Part shown: one piece after another, positions 60,901 to 64,000 of the stretch
How positions within the stretch are numbered: position 1 is the stretch's first letter
How the letters are laid out: every line of letters begins with the position of its first letter
Assembly (NCBI RefSeq): GCF_016545825.1
Contig: NC_052621.1
Location: 23,276,940 to 23,340,939 of the forward strand
Reading direction: 5' to 3'
Source of the DNA: Eucalyptus grandis
Lineage: Eukaryota > Streptophyta > Magnoliopsida > Myrtales > Myrtaceae
Length of the DNA stretch: 64,000 bases
Made by a program: the position numbers and the translations under genes
Notes under the pieces: generated by a model
What the model was told of the DNA's origin: nothing
Database searches by the model: none
What the model saw: only the letters and a program-made list of their open reading frames with translations

Positions 60901-62514
60901 CCTTCACCACTTTTGATACTCACGTTCTGAACTTCAAACACAAAAGTTCTAAAAAAAATAGAAAGCGTTTTGACATGCTTTTCAAACCCCTCAAATGTTG
61001 TAGGACAATCGAGAATTTCATATTTTGATTGACCTGAATCCAATTTTCATTCATGTGATGCCTATAGGAAAATTCTTTGCATAACAATTTGACATGATTT
61101 TATTAAATTCTTGATTTATATTTAGGACATTTGTATACTTGATCAATTATGCCATTAATGACCCAAGCTCACCTTAACGATTTGACATGATTCTTGGTTC
61201 AATAAAATCATGTCCTTATCCGACATTTTCCTTACAAAACTCCATTTGGCATAAAATCTGTCAAAGTTTGGATCATATTTAGACTGTAACGCTTGATTAG
61301 TTGTGCCTTTTGATGCACCCAAGCTAGCTTAGATAGCTAAATGTGCTCCATAACATTGACGAAATTATACCCCTTTTATCAAATCTTTTCGAAATAATAC
61401 ACTTTCTTGCCAATTGTTCATAAAACCTTTTTGGGCATCACATGAATTATATATTGATCATTTCACTTGATATGAAATGCATGTGGAAGTATTTGGCACA
61501 TGATGGCTAAATAAGTGATCCGGTGTCGACTCACTAATTTGTTTTGTTGATTGAGAACCAAGGTCAAATGGCATGTACGCATGTTTACTTTCAAGCTGTG
61601 CATGTGATTTTTAGATATATGCATAGGTGCGATGCATGTACTTTTGGGTACTTTGGGTGACATTTAAAACCCGAATTAAGGGTTTGTTAGTGTTGGCCAC
61701 CATTTATGAACACAAACAATGACTAATCACTAAAAAGAATTAAAATGATTGGATATGAGTCTTAGTGTGGCTCGTTGCATGAACAATCAAAGGCCGACCC
61801 TGAGACCATTTTCAATGTTCCTTGATTAATTACTTTGCTCGATGTTTTATGAGTACTTTACTTGCCATGATCGATTGTGATTGCTATAGATTGCCTTTTT
61901 ATTCCAAGTATTAGTTTAGGATTAGAATAGGTTCAAGAAGGCAGTTGCCTAGAGATGGCAATCCTGAAGACGGTGATGGTCGATATCCATTCCGACCTTA
62001 TGTCTTGTAAATGGCAAATGGTTGATGTCTCTTCCAACCAATTTTCTTGTAATTTCCATTACCCGACATATGTCTTGAGTTTTTTTTTTTATGCGTTGTA
62101 TAAACATACGACGAGTTGCAAGCTATTCCTTGCTTTACTTTCCTTATTTCTTTTTTAGGATTACATCCTAAATTTACTGCATTCCTTAAACTATCTTGGG
62201 TGTTGACTTACTACACTATCCTTTAAATTCCAATTGTTTGCTTTCTTTTTTCCTTTTTAAGTAGAAGTAGAATGGCATGAAATTGACCATCCGCGCATGA
62301 TCACCTTGTTAACTTCATATTGCATGGAAAAGTAAAAAGATACGCATGATCATATTAGGAAACACGACTACTATTAGGTACCAAAATGGTGTTAATAGAA
62401 ATATTAATGTTATCCAAGTCTACGAACTTTAGAATCTCCGGTTGGGTGAATATCAAGGGATTACTCCCGATCCTTAATTGAATTTCTCGGCCAACCCCTC
62501 AAAAGCGAGATTAG
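57994..62514 (+). mobile_element. Probable long LTR of a Tat/Ogre-type Ty3/Gypsy element
   Basis: The sequence between the LRR remnant and the primer-binding site at 62515 contains a TATA box (tataaata, 58447-58454), then a C/T-rich leader with GC-rich tracts (58550-59290), then more than 3 kb of AT-rich noncoding sequence. It ends in ctcggccaacccctcaaaag just before the PBS. Very long LTRs and a tRNA-Arg PBS are features of the Tat/Ogre lineage. The left boundary is a guess, placed where LRR similarity stops. There is no second LTR or gag-pol in view, so it is a truncated or solo LTR with a stub. The small frames at 58486 and 58758 are not genes. Confidence 0.5.
58447..58454 (+). promoter_or_regulatory. 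TATA box in the putative LTR
   Basis: tataaata, preceded by tatacccata and followed after about 100 bases by a C/T-rich leader, as expected at the U3/R boundary of an LTR. Confidence 0.45.
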
Positions 62515-62524
62515 TGGCGACTCC
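62515..62524 (+). other. Primer-binding site, tRNA-Arg type
   Basis: tggcgactcc starts with the TGG that pairs with a tRNA 3' CCA and matches the tRNA-Arg-type PBS known in Ogre/Tat elements. It stands right after the presumed LTR end. Confidence 0.5.
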
Positions 62525-62914
62525 TAGAATTATATTTTAGGTTATCTAATACAACTAATAATAAAAGGAACTTGTCATGCTAGGTATGGGTCTCGTGGAG
62601 ACTTATTGTGGTTTAGCAAACTTGAACAAAATCATCCTAAAGGATGAAACGATACCATCCTTTTGTATGAAAGTACTAGCAAGAGGACTACCATGGTAAG
62701 AGTACCCATAAATTAGCCTTTCACATCCGATTTCCTTTTTTAAGGTATACCTTACGTGTTGAAGCGAATCACGATACATTTCCATTGTCGCATGGGGTAT
62801 GGATTTGAGAGAACTCGCATTCATGTAGACCTCAGACTCTATGGGCCAAAATCGAAGGCAATGTGATGATGTCTTTGGTAGATATGACCTCAAGTGTGAA
62901 TTCACGAGCAAATA
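62525..62914. other. Junction region after the PBS
   Basis: A short stub follows the PBS, then sequence with a 102-codon open frame on the complement (62603-62911). I do not recognise that frame; it could be decayed retroelement pol. Confidence 0.35.
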
Positions 62915-64000
62915 CCCCTAAATGCCATCCTTCCCCGATGATCTCGTGGAAGGCGATCCCATAAATTTATGTTCTTTTGGTGACTTGACAAGCTCCCAAA
63001 TTTAATTATTTTTCAAGAGATTTCATCTCTTCGTTAATAGCAACTAAACACTTTGCTGAATCTTTTGAAGAGAGTTTCTTTATAGGTTTTAGGCTTACTA
63101 TACTTCATTGACTCTACAACTGAAAGAGCATAAGCAACAAAATTTGAGAACTCATATTTATGTGAAAGCTTCACCGTCCTTCTTGGTCTATCTTTGGGAA
63201 TAGAATACCGTTTCTCTTTAGGTTCTTCAAATTCAATATTATTAATAGATGACCGAATTGTTTGTGAAGGAAATACTTCAAGCTCTATTTTCTCTACAAC
63301 ACTTTCCAAATTTTTATCATGAGAAATAGATGATTATTTCTTAGGATGAAGCATAGCAAACTCATCAAAAGTAACATCTCAGATGATAATAATCTTAGAT
63401 GAATTAGAACACCAAAGTTTATAACCTTTTACACCATAAGCACAACCAAGAGAAATGCATTTTTTCGCTCTAGGCTCTAGTTTACCTTCACTAACATGTG
63501 CATATGCCGGACATCCAAATACTCAAAGAAAAATAATTAGTAGATTTACCTGACCATACCTCCTCAAGTATCTTGCACTCAATAGACGTGCAAGGAGAAC
63601 AATTTATCAACCAAGCAGCTATATTGACCGCTTCGGCCTAGAACTGCTTGTCTTAACTTGCATTAGACAATAGACACCTACTCCTCTCTAATAAGGTTCT
63701 GTTAATGCGTTATGTAATACCATTTTGCTATGGTGTATTCACAGTAGGATGATGTCTCACAATTCCTTCAACTTTGCAAAACTCATTAAACTCACCTCCA
63801 CAAAATTCTAGCCCATTATTTGTTCTCAACCACTTAATCTTCTTACCAGTTTGCTTCTCAATTAATGTTTTCCATTGTTTAAATGTAACAAAAACATTAC
63901 TTTTCTATTTTAGAAAATAAACCCAAACATTTCTTGAAAAATTATCAATGAAAGTAAGTAAATATCATGAACCAAGGCCTTTCGAAGGAACTTTTGTAGT
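62915..64000 (-). mobile_element. Copia retrotransposon fragment: integrase to start of reverse transcriptase, decayed
   Basis: On the complement from the right edge: integrase core (FIDNFSRNVWVYFL, KIKWLRTNNGLEF, then a GIVRHHPTVNTP block with a stop before QNG). Next come the post-integrase blocks VWSGKS and SLGCAYGVKGYKLW and a variable linker with an open frame at 63034-63309. The entry to the reverse transcriptase follows (EEMKSLEK and, after a shift, WELVKSPKEHKFMGS) near 62940-63030. Several stops and frameshifts are present. It runs off the right edge. Confidence 0.88.

Overview
This is a stretch of plant nuclear DNA. It has intron-bearing genes with GT-AG junctions, an L1-type LINE with target-site duplications, Copia and Ty3/Gypsy-type fragments, a tRNA-derived SINE and many MITEs. 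Proteins and repeats fit a woody eudicot. The GC-rich MITE cores gave me an impression of Myrtaceae, but I cannot name the species. I found no CRISPR array, rRNA gene or intact tRNA gene, and no convincing new biological system. The interest lies in how transposons and tandem duplication have shaped the locus.

Layout. 1-380: a broken proline-rich coding remnant. 670-6550: a full-length but disabled L1-type LINE flanked by a 17-bp target duplication. 7402-12074: two DUF538 (SVB-like) genes in tandem on +. 14529-16440 (-): a two-exon F-box/kelch gene that I recognise as a SAGL1 (At1g55270) orthologue. 16.8-27.5 kb: a gene-poor interval with PIF/Harbinger- and Mutator-type MITEs and a SINE. 27699-33901 (+): an eleven-exon PP2A catalytic subunit gene. 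35208-38493 (-): a three-exon PLAT/LH2-type chloroplast membrane protein gene, convergent with PP2A. From memory, DUF538, SAGL1 and PLAT/LH2 are near neighbours in Arabidopsis (At1g55265, At1g55270, At1g55280), so this would be conserved microsynteny with PP2A lying inside the block.

41.2-55.8 kb: a tandemly repeated polyamine-transporter (PUT, APC family) locus. One copy is intact (46709-48259). One downstream copy has lost its 5' three-quarters through a deletion with microhomology at the junction (54963-55328). One upstream copy survives only as 3' flank (41171-41784). The paralogous spacers carry different insertions: a MULE, an A-tailed retroposon and a PIF/Harbinger element. The other spacer therefore gives a near-empty-site view of each.

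55.8-64 kb: Copia integrase fragments (-), a truncated LRR-XII receptor-kinase pseudogene, and a region of about 4.5 kb that looks like the LTR of a Tat/Ogre-type element, ending at a tRNA-Arg-type primer-binding site. Working genes in the window number six: two DUF538, SAGL1-like, PP2A-C, PLAT/LH2-like and PUT. They share no obvious pathway.
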